From Solidesulfovibrio magneticus RS-1 (GTDB taxonomy: Bacteria > Desulfobacterota > Desulfovibrionia > Desulfovibrionales > Desulfovibrionaceae): a DNA stretch of 64,000 bases. Every line of letters begins with the position of its first letter. Within the stretch, counting starts at the first letter, position 1. Below the pieces are notes generated by a model. It was not told the DNA's origin. It made no database searches and was given only the letters and a program-made list of their open reading frames with translations. Both the position numbers and the translations under genes were made by a program. Below are positions 1 through 7,803 of the stretch, piece by piece. Location of the stretch: NCBI RefSeq assembly GCF_000010665.1, contig NC_012796.1, positions 682,001-746,000 on the forward strand, given 5' to 3'.

Positions 1-1301
1 TGCGCGCCGTCAAGGATTACAACGTTTCCTTCATCCAGTTCTGGTTCATTGACGTGCTGGGGGTGCTCAAAAGCTTCCAGATTACGCCCCGGGAGCTGGA
101 AAACGCCTTTGAAGAGGGCATGGGCTTCGACGGCTCGTCCATCACCGGTTTCACCAAGATCCAGGAATCGGACATGGTGGCCTTCCCGGACCCGGCCACC
201 TTTCAGTTGGTGGCCTGGCGTCCGTCCGACCGACCGGTGGCCCGGCTTTTTTGCGACGTGAAAAACCCCGACGGCACGCCGTTTGCGGCCGACTCGCGCT
301 ACGTGCTCAAGCGGATGCTCAAAAAGGCTGCCGACCTGGGCTACACCTATTACGTCGGCCCGGAGTTGGAGTTCTTCCTTTTCGCCAACTCCACCGAGCC
401 CAAGATCCTCGACCACGGTGGCTACTTTGACGCGCCGCCGCGCGATCTGGCCAACGACGTGCGCCGCGACATCAACTTCGCCCTGGAATCCATGGGCGTG
501 GCCGTGGAATACAGCCACCACGAGGTCGCCCCGAGCCAGCACGAGATCGACCTGCGCTATCAGGAAGGCCTGATCATGGCCGACTACGCCCAGACCTACC
601 GGGTGGTGGTCAAGGAAGTGGCCCGCAAGCACGGCTGTTACGCCACGTTCATGCCCAAGCCCCTTTTCGGCGAAAACGGCTCGGGCATGCACTGCCACCA
701 GTCGCTTTTCCGGGGAGCCAAGAACGCCTTTTACGACGCCTCCGACCCCTACCATCTGTCCGGCGAGGCCAAGGGATTTATCGCCGGCCTTTTGCGCCAC
801 GCCCCGGAATTCACGCTCATCACCAACCAGTGGGTCAATTCCTACAAGCGGCTGGTGCCGGGCTACGAAGCCCCGGTCTACATCGCCTGGGCCCGGCGCA
901 ACCGCTCGGCCCTGGTGCGGGTGCCCATGTACAAGCCCGGCAAGGAATCGGCCACGCGCATCGAGCTGCGCAGCCCGGACCCGGCCTGCAACCTCTACCT
1001 GTCCTTCGCCGCCATGCTCGGGGCGGGCCTTAAGGGCATCGAGGAAGGCTACACGCTCTCCGACCCCATCGAGGAGAACATCTTCAAGATGACTGACGAG
1101 GAGATGGAGGAAAAGGGCGTGACCTCGCTGCCGGGCAGCCTGCGCGAGGCCGTGGACAATCTGGAGAAAAGCGAACTCATGCGCGAGGTGCTGGGCGACC
1201 ATCTCCACGCCGCGCTGGTGGAGAACAAGAAGGCCGAGTGGGACGCCTACCGCACCCAGGTCACGGAGTGGGAGATCGAGCGGTATCTGCCGATTTTGTA
1301 A
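1..1301 (+). CDS. glnA: Glutamine synthetase, type I (5' end outside window)
   Basis: The reading frame is already open at base 3 and runs to TAA at 1299-1301, so the true start lies left of the window; 432 residues are visible. It condenses glutamate and ammonia to glutamine in the cytoplasm. GS landmarks in order are GFDGSSI, GPELEFF, GSGMHCHQSLF, NSYKRLVPGYEAP and the arginine-containing RIELRSPDP. The region where adenylylated GSI-beta enzymes carry NLYDLPP reads ENIFKMTDEE, with no tyrosine, so control by adenylylation is unlikely and it resembles GSI-alpha. A strong terminator follows directly. Confidence 0.96.
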   Translation, partial: RAVKDYNVSFIQFWFIDVLGVLKSFQITPRELENAFEEGMGFDGSSITGFTKIQESDMVAFPDPATFQLVAWRPSDRPVARLFCDVKNPDGTPFAADSRYVLKRMLKKAADLGYTYYVGPELEFFLFANSTEPKILDHGGYFDAPPRDLANDVRRDINFALESMGVAVEYSHHEVAPSQHEIDLRYQEGLIMADYAQTYRVVVKEVARKHGCYATFMPKPLFGENGSGMHCHQSLFRGAKNAFYDASDPYHLSGEAKGFIAGLLRHAPEFTLITNQWVNSYKRLVPGYEAPVYIAWARRNRSALVRVPMYKPGKESATRIELRSPDPACNLYLSFAAMLGAGLKGIEEGYTLSDPIEENIFKMTDEEMEEKGVTSLPGSLREAVDNLEKSELMREVLGDHLHAALVENKKAEWDAYRTQVTEWEIERYLPIL

Positions 1302-1320
1302 GCTGTCGCCGACAACGACC

Positions 1321-1344
1321 AAGGCCGCCTTCGGGCGGCCTTTT
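1321..1344 (+). terminator. Rho-independent terminator of glnA
   Basis: A GGCCGCC/GGCGGCC stem with a TTCG-type loop is followed by TTTT, 20 nt after the glnA stop codon. Confidence 0.9.
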
Positions 1345-1385
1345 GCATGGTTTGGGCAGACGGGGCCGGGTTTTGTCTTGCCAGT

Positions 1386-1632
1386 GCCCGGGGCCTGTGC
1401 AAAACACAGGCGTTCGTTTGCAACAAGCCACAGTCGCATCCGCCAGAACGGCGGCGCGAGGACCTATTTTTCGAGGGGGGCCGGCCGCCAGGCGGCAGGA
1501 AGGCCGGCCGCGCATACTGTCCGGGGACGGAGGGCGCGGCTTACGTCCTGCCATGTTCATGGACCGGGCACGCCCGGGTCCAGGGGCGACAAACGCCCCG
1601 TTCGGCATTGCCGGACGGGGCGTTTGTCTTTC
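1386..1632 (+). ncRNA. Possible structured non-coding RNA with its own terminator
   Basis: No convincing ORF occupies this stretch, but it holds successive hairpins. CCTGTG..CACAGG lies near 1390-1406, a long GGCCGGCC..GGCCGGCC stem near 1481-1512, and GGACC..GGTCC near 1560-1582. A 15-bp hairpin at 1591-1625 (AAACGCCCCG paired with CGGGGCGTTT) is followed by a T-rich tail. glnA already has a terminator at 1321, and the next gene reads the other way, so this second plus-strand terminator has no protein gene to serve. An unrecognised small RNA is one explanation; no known family was identified. Confidence 0.3.
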
Positions 1633-1710
1633 TGGCCGGATCGGCCTTTTCTCTTGCGCCCTTCACCTTTTCCGCCCGCTTGTGGCTCTCCCCCCCGCCA
1701 CGGACAGCCA

Positions 1711-1780
1711 GGGGGTCCGGGGGGATTATCCCCCCGGCGTGTCCGGGCAGGGCCCGGCGGGTCCAGGGCAGCGCCCTGGC
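1711..1780 (+). repeat. Dispersed intergenic palindromic repeat, family A, copy 1
   Basis: The core GGTCCGGGGGGATTATCCCC is followed by two further short palindromes ending in AGGGCAGCGCCCT. The same arrangement occurs inverted at 54056-54105. Confidence 0.7.
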
Positions 1781-1795
1781 GCCCTGTCGCCCGGC

Positions 1796-2452
1796 TTATT
1801 TGCCGGCGACGGCGGCGGCGGCTTTTTTGTGGCGCAGGTATTCGATCACGCCGGGCAGCACCGAGATGACGATGATGGCCAGCACGACGATGCTGAAATT
1901 GCGCTTGATAAACGGCATGTTGCCGAAGAAAAAGCCGGTGTAGACGAAAAAGGTGACCCAGATCACCGCGCCGCCGATGCTGTAGACCAAAAACTGCGGA
2001 TAGCTCATGCGGGCGATGCCGGCCACGAAGGGGGAAAACGTGCGCACGATGGGCACGAACCGGGCCAGGATGATGGTCTTGCCGCCGTGCTTCTCGTAGA
2101 AGGCGTGGGCGCGCAGCAGGTATTCTTTCTTGAAAAAGCGGGTCTTTTCACGCTCGAACACGGCCGGGCCGACGCGGCGGCCGATCCAGTAATTGAGATT
2201 GTCGCCGATAAACGCGGCGGACACGAGCAGGATGCATATCAGGTGCGGATTGAGCACCCCGCCGGCGCACAAGGCCCCGGTGGCGAAGAGCAGGGAATCG
2301 CCGGGCAAAAACGGCGTAACGACAAGGCCTGTTTCGCAAAAGACGATCATGAATAAAATGAAGTAGGTCCACGTGCCGTAGTCGGCGGCGAGGGCGTTTA
2401 AATACTTGTCGACGTGGAGAACCATGTCGACAAGTTGCATGACCAGATCCAT
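1796..2452 (-). CDS. DedA-family inner-membrane protein
   Basis: A 218-residue polytopic protein of normal length for DedA (SNARE-associated/VTT) proteins, which are implicated in lipid translocation and envelope homeostasis. Diagnostic motifs are F-x-E-T-G-x-x-x-x-P-x-LPGDSLL near residues 38-54 and R-F-x-P-x-x-R-x-x-x-P-x-x-AG near 130-145, separated by a GDNLNYWIGR segment. Hydrophobic helices fill the N-terminal and C-terminal thirds, and the tail is short and Ala/Lys-rich. The ATG at 2452 has an AGGAG box 6-7 nt upstream. The gene is monocistronic and divergent from the methyltransferase gene at 2610. The substrate cannot be told from sequence. Confidence 0.9.
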   Translation of the reverse strand: MDLVMQLVDMVLHVDKYLNALAADYGTWTYFILFMIVFCETGLVVTPFLPGDSLLFATGALCAGGVLNPHLICILLVSAAFIGDNLNYWIGRRVGPAVFEREKTRFFKKEYLLRAHAFYEKHGGKTIILARFVPIVRTFSPFVAGIARMSYPQFLVYSIGGAVIWVTFFVYTGFFFGNMPFIKRNFSIVVLAIIVISVLPGVIEYLRHKKAAAAVAGK

Positions 2453-2609
2453 GACGGCTCCTTATGTGCTGTTCGGGATGGGCCAGAACCTATGCAGGGC
2501 TTGGCCGTTTGGCAAGGGCGTTTCGCGGCTGGCCCGGCCCGGCGTCGTCCCGGGGGGAGGCGCGGAGCCGGGGCTTTTCAAGGCGTTGCCGGCACGATAG
2601 GGTGTGGGC

Positions 2610-3875
2610 ATGGCGGTTTGCGACACGGATACGGCAAAGGGATCGGGACGCAGTTTCCGACTGGTGTGCGAGGCTGGCGAGCGGGACCTCGTGGAGGCTT
2701 TTCTGGGGGCCACGGGGCATGTGGCCGAGGCGGAGCCGTTTTCGCCGTGGTGCCGGCGCGTGACGGCCGAACCCACGGCCCTGGGCGCGTCGCTGGCGGC
2801 GCGCTTTGGCTACATCCACATCCAGGACCGTTCGTCCATGCTGCCGCCGCTGCTGCTTGATCCACCGGCCGGGGCGCGGGTGCTGGACATGTGCGCCGCG
2901 CCGGGCGGCAAGACGGGTTTTCTGGCCCAGCTCGTGGGGCCGACGGGCTTTGTGCTGGGCAACGAACCCTCGCCCGACCGGCTGGCCACGTTGCGCCAGA
3001 CGCTGTTTCGGGAAAGCCTCGCCAACACAGCCACCTGCTCGTTCGCCGATCTTTCGCCCCAACTGCCGGCCGGCTCGTTTACCCATATTTTGCTCGATCC
3101 GCCGTGCAGCGGCTGGGGCACCCTGGACAAGAATCCGCAGGCAGCCAAGATTTGGGCCGGGGACAAGGTCGCGCCCCTGGTGGCGCTGCAGCGCAAGCTT
3201 TTGGCCACGGCCGCCGCGCTTCTGGCCCCGGGCGGGCGGGTGCTCTATTCCACCTGCACCACCAACGTGGCCGAAAACGAGGACCAGACGCGCTTTGCCC
3301 TGGACGAGCTGCCCCTGCGCCAGATTCCCCTGGCCGCGCCGGCCGGGTTCGTGTTCGAGGCTCCGCATCGGGGCGACGTGTCCGGGGTGCTTCGGGTGGA
3401 CAGCGCGGCCAGCGCCGCCCAGGGCTTTTACCTGGCGCTCTTCGAGAAGGTCGGCGGCGAGGCGCACGATCCCGACGACGGGGTGTTTCCGGGCGAGCCC
3501 GTGCCGCGTGCGGCGATTGCGGCCGCCGGCTGCGAGCCTTCGGGCTTGCCGCCCGGGGTGGTGCGGTCTTTTGGCGACAAGGCCTTTTTTCTCCATGCCG
3601 GGGCGGCCTGGCTGCCGGCCGGCTTTCGCTACCAGGGCTTTGCCGTGGGTTCGTTTCGCTCCAGGGTGTTTCGGCCCCATGGACGGGCGCGGCTGCTTAT
3701 GGGACGCGGCGGGCCGGGCTTGAACGAGGAAGCGCTTTCCCGTATCGAGGCGCTGCTCGCCGGCCAGAGCCTGCCGGCCGGCGATCTGCCGGCCCGGCCG
3801 GGACTGTACTGGCGCGGGCTGCCGCTGGGATTTTTGACTAAGAAGGGTTCCCGGGCCTTGTGGTCCGACCGATAA
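2610..3875 (+). CDS. RsmB/RsmF-type rRNA (cytosine-5)-methyltransferase
   Basis: SAM-dependent RNA m5C methyltransferase of the NOL1/NOP2/Sun family, about 421 residues. Visible motifs are the SAM loop DMCAAPGGKT, the catalytic DPPCSGWGT, and the second-cysteine motif STCTTN; both cysteines expected of this family are present. The C-terminal ~120 residues resemble the RsmF/PUA-like RNA-binding tail. The ATG at 2610 (MAVCDT) is preferred; an in-frame GTG lies at 2604 and neither has a strong Shine-Dalgarno. The next gene begins 19 nt after the stop, suggesting co-transcription. Which rRNA position is methylated is not determined. Confidence 0.9.
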   Translation: MAVCDTDTAKGSGRSFRLVCEAGERDLVEAFLGATGHVAEAEPFSPWCRRVTAEPTALGASLAARFGYIHIQDRSSMLPPLLLDPPAGARVLDMCAAPGGKTGFLAQLVGPTGFVLGNEPSPDRLATLRQTLFRESLANTATCSFADLSPQLPAGSFTHILLDPPCSGWGTLDKNPQAAKIWAGDKVAPLVALQRKLLATAAALLAPGGRVLYSTCTTNVAENEDQTRFALDELPLRQIPLAAPAGFVFEAPHRGDVSGVLRVDSAASAAQGFYLALFEKVGGEAHDPDDGVFPGEPVPRAAIAAAGCEPSGLPPGVVRSFGDKAFFLHAGAAWLPAGFRYQGFAVGSFRSRVFRPHGRARLLMGRGGPGLNEEALSRIEALLAGQSLPAGDLPARPGLYWRGLPLGFLTKKGSRALWSDR

Positions 3876-3894
3876 GTCTTTTTCTGGAGGATCA

Positions 3895-4755
3895 ATGCAC
3901 GGCAATGATCGCAAACTGGCGCGGCTTTTCCATCCCCACACCGGCAAGGCCGTGGTGGCTCCCTTGGACCATGGCGTCTCGGAAGGGATGCTCTCGGGGC
4001 TGGAGGAACTGACGAGCCTTTTGGAGATGGTGTCGCGGTTTCCGGTGCAGGGCATCATGCTCAACAAGGGGGCGCTGCGGGCCTACCTGCACGAGATTCC
4101 GGTGGACGTCTCGGCCGTGCTCCAGCTTTCCGGCGGCACGCGGCATTGCCAGCCGCCCTATGCCCGAAGCCTCATGTGTTCCACGGCCGAGGCCCTGCGC
4201 CTGGGCGCGGACATGGTGGCGGTGCAGGTCAACATCGCCAACGAATTCGAGGACCGGATGCTGGCCGACCTCGGGGCCATCGTGGACGAGGCGCACGGCT
4301 TCGGCACGCCGGTGCTGGCCCTTATCGCCCCCAAGGGCGAGCGGGTGGTCAACGAGATGGACCCGAGCCTTATCAACCATTGCATCCGGCTTGGGGCCGA
4401 GCTTGGGGCCGACGTCACCGGGGTGCCGTATTCCGGCGACGCCCGCAGCTTCGGCCGGGCGGTGGCCGCCTCGTCGTCCCGGGTGCTGGTGACGGGCGGC
4501 CCGTCGCGGGCGGATTTCAAGAGCTTCGCGGCCATGGTGGAAGCGGCCATGGGAGCCGGCGCGGCCGGGGCCTGCATCGGGCGCAACGTGTTCCAGCATC
4601 CCAACCCCACCGAGGCCATGCGGCGCATCGTGGAGATCGTGCACGGCAAGGAAGTGCTGGAGTTGGCCGAGGAGGTCCTGCGTCAGGCCGAGGAGGCGCA
4701 AGCGGCGGCAGAAGCGGCGGCCGAGGCGGCGGCTGGGGACGCGGCCGGGGAGTAG
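3895..4755 (+). CDS. Class I aldolase-like protein (FbaB/ADH-synthase family), catalytic residues apparently lost
   Basis: A 286-residue TIM-barrel protein resembling archaeal-type class I fructose-bisphosphate aldolase and 2-amino-3,7-dideoxyheptulosonate synthase. The N-terminal PLDHG (Asp25) and the C-terminal phosphate-binding region with VTGGP and CIGRNVFQHP are conserved. The family's Schiff-base lysine normally sits in a GAD-x-x-K-x-x-Y-x-GD context; here it reads GADVTGVPYSGD, with Gly176 at the lysine position. The YPRG tyrosine is replaced by APKG (Ala145). The protein ends in a low-complexity Glu/Ala tail. A clear GGAGG box precedes ATG 3895. Family membership is clear; normal aldolase chemistry looks doubtful. 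Confidence 0.8.
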   Translation: MHGNDRKLARLFHPHTGKAVVAPLDHGVSEGMLSGLEELTSLLEMVSRFPVQGIMLNKGALRAYLHEIPVDVSAVLQLSGGTRHCQPPYARSLMCSTAEALRLGADMVAVQVNIANEFEDRMLADLGAIVDEAHGFGTPVLALIAPKGERVVNEMDPSLINHCIRLGAELGADVTGVPYSGDARSFGRAVAASSSRVLVTGGPSRADFKSFAAMVEAAMGAGAAGACIGRNVFQHPNPTEAMRRIVEIVHGKEVLELAEEVLRQAEEAQAAAEAAAEAAAGDAAGE

Positions 4756-4831
4756 GGGGGCGATTCGCTGGGACTTGCCCGCGGCGGGTCACGGTCTTAT
4801 GGTAGGGGCAAAACCATCCGCCGGAGCGCCT

Positions 4832-5110
4832 ATGCCAGCCATGGAAAAGATCGACATCGCCTTGCCGCCCGAAATGGCCGACATGGTGCGTCGGGCCGTG
4901 GCCAGCGGCGCATACGCCTCGGCCAGCGAGGTGGTTTCCGACGCCCTTCGCGACTGGCGGGACCGGCGGGCCGGGCTGGAAGACGCCGTCCTTGCGGTGC
5001 GACACGCCTGGGAAGCGGGCCTGGCCAGCGGGCCGGGCCGTTTTGAGGGTTTCGAGGCGCTCATGTCCGAGGCCCGCAGCCGTCTGGACGCTTCCCGGAA
5101 AAACGGCTGA
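4832..5110 (+). CDS. parD: ParD-like antitoxin (ribbon-helix-helix)
   Basis: A 92-residue protein with an N-terminal ribbon-helix-helix segment (EKIDIALPPEMAD, then SGAYASASEVVSDALR), typical of type II CC2985/ParD antitoxins that bind their own operator and neutralise a ParE toxin. ATG 4832 is chosen for the CGGAG box about 6 nt upstream; ATG 4841 is a possible alternative. The toxin gene starts 6 nt after the stop, a normal spacing for such pairs. Autoregulation of the pair is known for the family; no operator was identified here. Confidence 0.88.
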   Translation: MPAMEKIDIALPPEMADMVRRAVASGAYASASEVVSDALRDWRDRRAGLEDAVLAVRHAWEAGLASGPGRFEGFEALMSEARSRLDASRKNG

Positions 5111-5116
5111 GCGGAC

Positions 5117-5407
5117 GTGCCCGGGCTCTGTTTCACACGGGCGGCCGAAGACGATCTGCTCGCCATCTGGGGCTACATCGCCGACGAAGACCAGGACGCC
5201 GCCACGGCCGTGCTGCGCGACATCCACGGAAAATGCCTTTTCCTGGCGGCCCATCCCAAGGCCGGTCCGGCCCGGCCGGACATCGCCCCGCAGCTGCGTT
5301 ACGGCCTAGCCGGACGCTATCTGGTTCTTTACCGGGAAACCGAGGGCGGCATCGAGGTCGTCCGGGTGCTCCACGGCGCGCGGGATCTGCGCGCGCTTTT
5401 TCCTTGA
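5117..5407 (+). CDS. parE: ParE/RelE-family toxin
   Basis: A 96-residue protein starting at GTG 5117. It has the ParE-like pattern: FTRAAEDDLLAIWGYIA helix, a central LAAHPKAGPARPDI turn, the strand YLVLYRE and the C-terminal VVRVLHGARDLRALF. ParE members poison DNA gyrase while RelE members cleave mRNA; this sequence is closer to ParE. The antitoxin gene lies immediately upstream. An A/T-rich inverted repeat downstream may end the operon. Confidence 0.88.
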   Translation: MPGLCFTRAAEDDLLAIWGYIADEDQDAATAVLRDIHGKCLFLAAHPKAGPARPDIAPQLRYGLAGRYLVLYRETEGGIEVVRVLHGARDLRALFP

Positions 5408-5493
5408 TCGCCGCTCCCCCCTTGCTCTTGTCGCGTCCGCGAAAAGGGCATGGGACGTTTGTCGCTGGCAAACTGAAATCGTTCATTTTTCTT

Positions 5494-5515
5494 AAAAAAT
5501 ACAGTCGTATTTTTT
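5494..5515. terminator. Bidirectional A/T-stem inverted repeat between parDE and the phosphatase gene
   Basis: AAAAAATAC-AGTC-GTATTTTTT is a perfect 9-bp stem with a T-run on either strand. It lies between convergent genes and could terminate both. Confidence 0.6.
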
Positions 5516-5528
5516 CAGGGACACCTCG

Positions 5529-7652
5529 CTACCCCGCCTTTCCCTCGTCCGTGGCCTTGATGACCACCAGGGTCACGTCGTCTTCGAGCGGCAGGCCGGC
5601 CTTGAACTCCTTGAGATCGGCCACCAGGGCGTTGACGATGGCCGAGGCCGGGCCGGCCGCCTCGCGGCGGATCACCGCTTCCATGCGCTCCTTGCCGTAC
5701 ATGCCGTCGGAGGGGTTTCGGGCCTCGTGGATGCCGTCGGTGAAAAGCACCAGCACCTGCCCCGGCGTCAGCCACGGCCGGCGCATCTCCTCGTAGCTCC
5801 AGTCCGGCACGGCCCCCAGGGGAATGCCCGATCCCTGCAGCAGCCCAAAGGCGTCGGCGGCCGGATCGTAGAGCATCCCGGGATCGTGGCCGGCCCGGCA
5901 CCAGACCATCTCCTTGGCGCCGCGGTCCAGGCGCAGGAAAAAGAGCGTAATAAAGCGCCCCGTCAGATGGGTGTCCTGGCACAGCAGGTCGTTGACCTCG
6001 GTCAAAAGCGCGCCCGGCCCGGGCTGGCCCACGGCCCGGCCGCGCAACAGCGCCCTCCCCGTGGCCATGAACAGGGCCGCCGACACGCCGTGCCCGGTGA
6101 CGTCGCCGATGACGATGTCGGCATGGCTGGCGTCGTCCTGGGCGAATTCCAGAAAATCGAAATAATCCCCGCCGGTTTCGTCGCAGTAGAGGCTCAGCGC
6201 CGCGATATCCATGCCCTCCATGGCCGGCGGCCGCCCGGGGAGCAGATGCTGCTGCACTTCCATGGCCAGCGCCATGTCGTTTTTGAGCTTCATGCGCTCG
6301 ACGAGCTGGGGGGCCATGTCGTTAAACGAGGCGGCCATCTCGGCCAGCTCGTCACGGCCGTAGGGCGTGACCCGGGCCGAGAAGTCGCCCGAGGCCAGCT
6401 TGCGGGCCGCCTCGGCCAGCTCGCGCACCGGTCTGGTGACGGTTTTGGAGGCGGCCACGGCCAGCAAGGCCACCAAGGCCACCGCGCCGGCCAGGAACAG
6501 GCCGATCTGGCCGGCCAGGCCGGAAGCCGAGGCCATGACCCGGGCCTCGGCTTGGCGGGCGCTGGCCACCACCACCTCGCGCGGGGCGGCCAGCACCACG
6601 GCCAGCCGTTTTTTGGCGACCGGGGCAAAGGCGAGCAGGGTGTCCTCGCCCCGGTAGGTCAGCCGACGCACGCCGCTACGTCCGGCGGCGAGTTCATGGG
6701 TCACTTCGGCCAGGATGGCCGTGTCCGGGGATTCGATGCGCTCCAGTTCCACCGGCGCGGTCCAGTCCCGGCTTTTCTGGGCATAGTCGCGGCAGGCCAC
6801 GATGATCAGGTCCGGTTTGCCCGCCGCCCCTTGCGTCCCCAGGGAAACGACCATGGACCGTATCTTGTCGCTCCAGGCCCGGGACAGGTCGCTTTGGAGA
6901 AACAGCCGGGCCATGGGGATGTCCAGCCCGGCCACGCCAAGCACCCGGCCGCTGTCCGTGCGCAGGGCCAGAGCCATGGAAGCCACGACCTGCCGGGTCG
7001 CGGCGTCGGTCATGATGTCCCAGGTGACGCCGGGCTTGGCCGCGGCGTTTTGGTACCACGGCCGACGCCTGGGGTCGTAGTCCACGGGATAGCCGCCGTG
7101 GCCGGGATAGGCGCAGTGCAGGCCCGAGGCCAGGCCCACATAGCCGAATTGCATGAGGCTTTTGTGGTTGGCGAAAAGCGTGCGGTAAAAGGGGGTCAGG
7201 CCGGACATGGCCCGCATTTCCGGCAGGGCGGCCTGCCTGGTCAGCCCCGGGGCGAGATGGAAGACCATGTGGTCGTAACTGGCGTTGACGTCGGACCCGC
7301 CGATGGGGGTTAGGACGGCGTCGGTGACGGTCCCGGCGTCGAAATCGCTGTCCATGGGCATAAGCCGCGGCGGGGAGGTGGGGCTTTGCACGTCGAGGAG
7401 CTGCTTGGCGGCGTCGACGGTGAGCGCCAGGGAGGTTTCCAGCAGATCCAGAGTGGCGGCGCAGTGCTCGCCAAACATTTCGGCGGTCTGGACCAGCTCT
7501 CCGGCGGCGTTGGCTTCCAGGGCCTTGGCCGCGCCCCGGGCCAGCTCGCGGCCCAGTTCGCTGGTTCGGGACCAGGAATACAGCCCCAGGGCGCAAAGGG
7601 GGATGATGACCACCGCCAGCAGGAAGCACAGCAACTTGGTCCGTATGCGCAT
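5529..7652 (-). CDS. Membrane-bound PP2C (SpoIIE/RsbU-type) phosphatase with sensor and HAMP domains
   Basis: A 707-residue sensor phosphatase. Order: N-terminal transmembrane helix (LLCFLLAVVIIPLCALGLY, about residues 6-26), a large extracytoplasmic region of dCache type (to about residue 370, containing YDPRRRPWY), a second membrane helix, HAMP, and a C-terminal PP2C domain with GGDYFDF, IVIGDVTGHGVSAA and FTDGIHEARN. Family members dephosphorylate anti-anti-sigma factors in partner-switching networks; no partner gene is nearby. ATG 7652 is preferred because it precedes the membrane helix and has a GGAG upstream, although the frame is open further 5'. Confidence 0.9.
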   Translation of the reverse strand: MRIRTKLLCFLLAVVIIPLCALGLYSWSRTSELGRELARGAAKALEANAAGELVQTAEMFGEHCAATLDLLETSLALTVDAAKQLLDVQSPTSPPRLMPMDSDFDAGTVTDAVLTPIGGSDVNASYDHMVFHLAPGLTRQAALPEMRAMSGLTPFYRTLFANHKSLMQFGYVGLASGLHCAYPGHGGYPVDYDPRRRPWYQNAAAKPGVTWDIMTDAATRQVVASMALALRTDSGRVLGVAGLDIPMARLFLQSDLSRAWSDKIRSMVVSLGTQGAAGKPDLIIVACRDYAQKSRDWTAPVELERIESPDTAILAEVTHELAAGRSGVRRLTYRGEDTLLAFAPVAKKRLAVVLAAPREVVVASARQAEARVMASASGLAGQIGLFLAGAVALVALLAVAASKTVTRPVRELAEAARKLASGDFSARVTPYGRDELAEMAASFNDMAPQLVERMKLKNDMALAMEVQQHLLPGRPPAMEGMDIAALSLYCDETGGDYFDFLEFAQDDASHADIVIGDVTGHGVSAALFMATGRALLRGRAVGQPGPGALLTEVNDLLCQDTHLTGRFITLFFLRLDRGAKEMVWCRAGHDPGMLYDPAADAFGLLQGSGIPLGAVPDWSYEEMRRPWLTPGQVLVLFTDGIHEARNPSDGMYGKERMEAVIRREAAGPASAIVNALVADLKEFKAGLPLEDDVTLVVIKATDEGKAG

Positions 7653-7803
7653 GGCCGCTCCGGGAATCGGTTTTGGAATCGCCCCCGTGCATAGGCCGGA
7701 TGCGCGTCGGGGGCAAGGGGCGCGGCTGGCGGCCGGTGGCGGTCCGGCTCGTTTCCGGGGCGCGTCGGCCAAGGCCGGGCCGATCAAACGGGGCGCGGCG
7801 AAC

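Noticed and set aside
1238-2356. 372-codon plus-strand open frame overlapping glnA and dedA
   Set aside because: It overlaps the glnA end and runs antisense through dedA; no ribosome-binding site, and a terminator lies inside it.
2490-4067. Long open frame on the minus strand opposite the methyltransferase and aldolase genes
   Set aside because: It is a high-GC shadow of two well-supported plus-strand genes; it is Arg/Gly/Pro-rich with no family motifs and no ribosome-binding site.
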